From the NCBI GenBank assembly GCA_024695315.1, contig JAILIJ010000340.1, forward strand, positions 1 to 6,684: 6,684 bases of DNA, given 5' to 3'. How positions within the stretch are numbered: the stretch's first letter is position 1; each line of letters starts with the position of its first letter. This document shows, in pieces, positions 5,056-6,684 of the stretch. The position numbers and the translations under genes were made by a program. Below the pieces are notes generated by a model. The model was given only the letters and a program-made list of their open reading frames with translations, searched no databases and was not told the DNA's origin. This DNA comes from Bacteroidaceae bacterium. Lineage in GTDB: Bacteria; Bacteroidota; Bacteroidia; Bacteroidales; Bacteroidaceae.

Positions 5056-6615
5056 ATGGCAAAGAAAAAGATAACACCTCGTCAAAAGATGATCAATCTG
5101 ATGTATGTCGTTCTTATGGCTATGCTTGCCATGAACGTCAGTTCAGATGTGCTCAAGGGTTTCTCCCTTGTAGACGAAGGTCTCAACCGTTCTAAGGATA
5201 ATTCTAACATGCAGAATGAGGCCATATATGCTACTCTTGATGCTGCTATGAAGCAAAATCCAGAGAAGACTCGTCAATGGTATGACAAGGCTATGCAGGT
5301 TAAGAAATTGTCAGACTCGCTTTATAATTTTGCTGAAGATTTGAAGGTAAAGATTGTACGTAAGGCGGACGGTGACGATGGAGATGTTAGAAATATAGAT
5401 AATAGAGATAATCTTGAGGCTGCTTCTCATGTCATGTTGGCACCAGGAGTAGGGCAGGGCGAAAAACTTAAAAAGTCTGTTGATTCATACCGTGAGTCAA
5501 TATTGAAGATGGTAAATGATACTGCTCAGCGCCGTATAATAAGTAGTAACCTGTCTACTGAGGTTCCTTCATCACCTTCTAATATAGGTAAGAACTGGCA
5601 AGAGTATATGTTTGAGGGAACTCCTGTGGTAGCTGCTGTGACTCTTCTTACAAAACTACAGACAGATGTGAAACATGCAGAAAGTCAGATTCTGCATCAG
5701 CTCATTTCAAATATTGACGTTAAGGACGTACGTGTGAATCAGATTTCAGCCTTCGTAATTCCAAGTTCTAAGACTGTTGTGCGTGGAGGTACATTCTCGG
5801 CAGATATAGTGATGGCAGCTGTTGATACTACACAGCGTCCTGATATATATGTTGGCAACACATTATTGAAGTCTTCAAATGGTCATTTTGAGACGGTATG
5901 TAATTCGACGGGTGACTTTACGTTGAGTGGTTATATTACTATGCTTAACGGAAATGGAGAAAAGATACGTCGCAATTTTTCTCAGGCTTATACAGTTGTT
6001 GAGCCTTCAGCCACGGTATCTGCAACCTTGATGAACATGCTTTACGCAGGATTTCAAAATCCAATTAGTGTGAGCGTTCCTGGTGTGCCAGCAAATAAGA
6101 TTAGCGTTTCCATGACTAATGGTACACTTACAAAAAAAGGGGATGGAAAATACATTGCCGTACCTTCCAAGGTTGGCGCTGATGCTGTCTTTACTGTATC
6201 GGCAGATAATGAAGGACGCCAGCAGCAGATGGGAAAGTTTACCTTTAATGTGCGCAAGTTGCCAGATCCAACAGGATTTATGGAGGTAACGGACGCTAAT
6301 GGCAATGTTGACCGCTTCAAGGGAGGACGTATATCTAAGAAGATGCTTCTTTCCGCTGGCGGTGTAGGTGCCGCTATTGATGATGGCCTACTGAATATAA
6401 ACTTTAAGGTTGTTGGATTTGAAACAGTCTTTATTGACCGAATGGGTAATGCTATGCCAGAAGTAAGTAATTCATCAAGCTTTACTCCTAATCAGATTGC
6501 CAGAATACGATCTCTTACTAAGGGCAAGATATTTAATATCTCCCGTATTAGAGCAATCGGTCCGGACGGTATTCAACGTACATTGCCTTCATCCGTAGAA
6601 GTCATTATAAACTGA
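5056..6615 (+). CDS. gldM: T9SS motor/periplasmic shaft protein GldM/PorM
   Basis: GldM spans the inner membrane once and reaches across the periplasm from the GldL ring to the GldK/GldN ring, passing motor movement to the outer-membrane translocon. The 519-residue protein starts MAKKKITPRQKMINLMYVVL, with Arg9 at the position of the conserved arginine thought to interact with the GldL glutamate. The transmembrane helix is at about 12-31 (with the family motif AMLAMNVS), followed by a helical first periplasmic domain (about 34-215) and three beta-rich domains: D2 from about 216 (SNIDVKDVRVNQISAFVIP), D3 from about 313 (VVEPSATVSATLMNMLYAGFQNP) and D4 from about 398 (RKLPDPTGFM). The length matches the family (roughly 510-520). 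The ATG has no Shine-Dalgarno sequence upstream, as is normal for Bacteroidota. No truncation or frameshift is seen. Confidence 0.96.
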   Translation: MAKKKITPRQKMINLMYVVLMAMLAMNVSSDVLKGFSLVDEGLNRSKDNSNMQNEAIYATLDAAMKQNPEKTRQWYDKAMQVKKLSDSLYNFAEDLKVKIVRKADGDDGDVRNIDNRDNLEAASHVMLAPGVGQGEKLKKSVDSYRESILKMVNDTAQRRIISSNLSTEVPSSPSNIGKNWQEYMFEGTPVVAAVTLLTKLQTDVKHAESQILHQLISNIDVKDVRVNQISAFVIPSSKTVVRGGTFSADIVMAAVDTTQRPDIYVGNTLLKSSNGHFETVCNSTGDFTLSGYITMLNGNGEKIRRNFSQAYTVVEPSATVSATLMNMLYAGFQNPISVSVPGVPANKISVSMTNGTLTKKGDGKYIAVPSKVGADAVFTVSADNEGRQQQMGKFTFNVRKLPDPTGFMEVTDANGNVDRFKGGRISKKMLLSAGGVGAAIDDGLLNINFKVVGFETVFIDRMGNAMPEVSNSSSFTPNQIARIRSLTKGKIFNISRIRAIGPDGIQRTLPSSVEVIIN

Positions 6616-6631
6616 TAAAAAAGAATCTTTT

Positions 6632-6684
6632 ATGAAAAGGATATTATTTATATTATCACTTCTATTATTTCAGTCTACCCTATT
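6632..6684 (+). CDS. gldN: Start of a secreted protein, probably GldN/PorN (3' end outside window)
   Basis: An ATG at 6632, 16 bases after the gldM stop, opens a frame that runs to the window end without a stop. The 17 complete codons read MKRILFILSLLLFQSTL, a basic n-region and hydrophobic core typical of a signal peptide. In T9SS operons gldM/porM is followed by gldN/porN, a periplasmic protein that forms the ring with GldK, so the name is assigned by position and signal peptide only; no diagnostic GldN sequence is inside the window. Confidence 0.65.
   Translation, partial: MKRILFILSLLLFQSTL

Overview
The window carries the core of a type IX secretion system (T9SS) operon from a Bacteroidota bacterium, most likely of the order Bacteroidales and Prevotella-like. 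The assignment rests on the gene set and order porP-gldK(porK)-gldL(porL)-gldM(porM)-gldN(porN), on AT-rich intergenic DNA, on the near absence of Shine-Dalgarno sequences, and on a TAnnTTTG-type (Bacteroidetes sigma-ABfr) -7 box near the first T9SS gene. Genus is inferred from general protein character, not from a search.

Layout. Positions 1-837 hold the 3' end of an unrelated secreted-type protein whose C-terminal half looks like a DUF4859 domain. A long non-coding stretch follows (838 to about 1459). It contains an A/T hairpin after the stop codon, a structured segment ending in a strong intrinsic terminator with a GTGA tetraloop (1051-1096), a run of TTCG motifs spaced exactly 11 bp apart (1248-1296), a 14-bp triple tandem repeat (1335-1376) and a TAnnTTTG box (1437-1444). 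From about 1460 to the window end are porP, gldK, gldL, gldM and the first 53 bases of a gene in the gldN position, all on the + strand with gaps of 21, 139, 91 and 16 bp.

How the genes work together (known biology of these families): GldL and GldM form the proton-driven inner-membrane motor. GldM reaches through the periplasm to a ring of the lipoprotein GldK and its partner GldN under the outer membrane, and PorP is an outer-membrane beta-barrel protein of the PorP/SprF family associated with the translocon. The residues known to matter for the motor are visible here: Lys41, His44, Glu59 and Glu69 in the GldL membrane hairpin and Arg9 in GldM.

The genes themselves are a known system. The less ordinary parts are the repeat-rich control region upstream of porP, which looks like a multi-site binding region for a DNA-binding regulator, and a Gly-rich 12-residue tandem repeat in the cytoplasmic linker of GldL.
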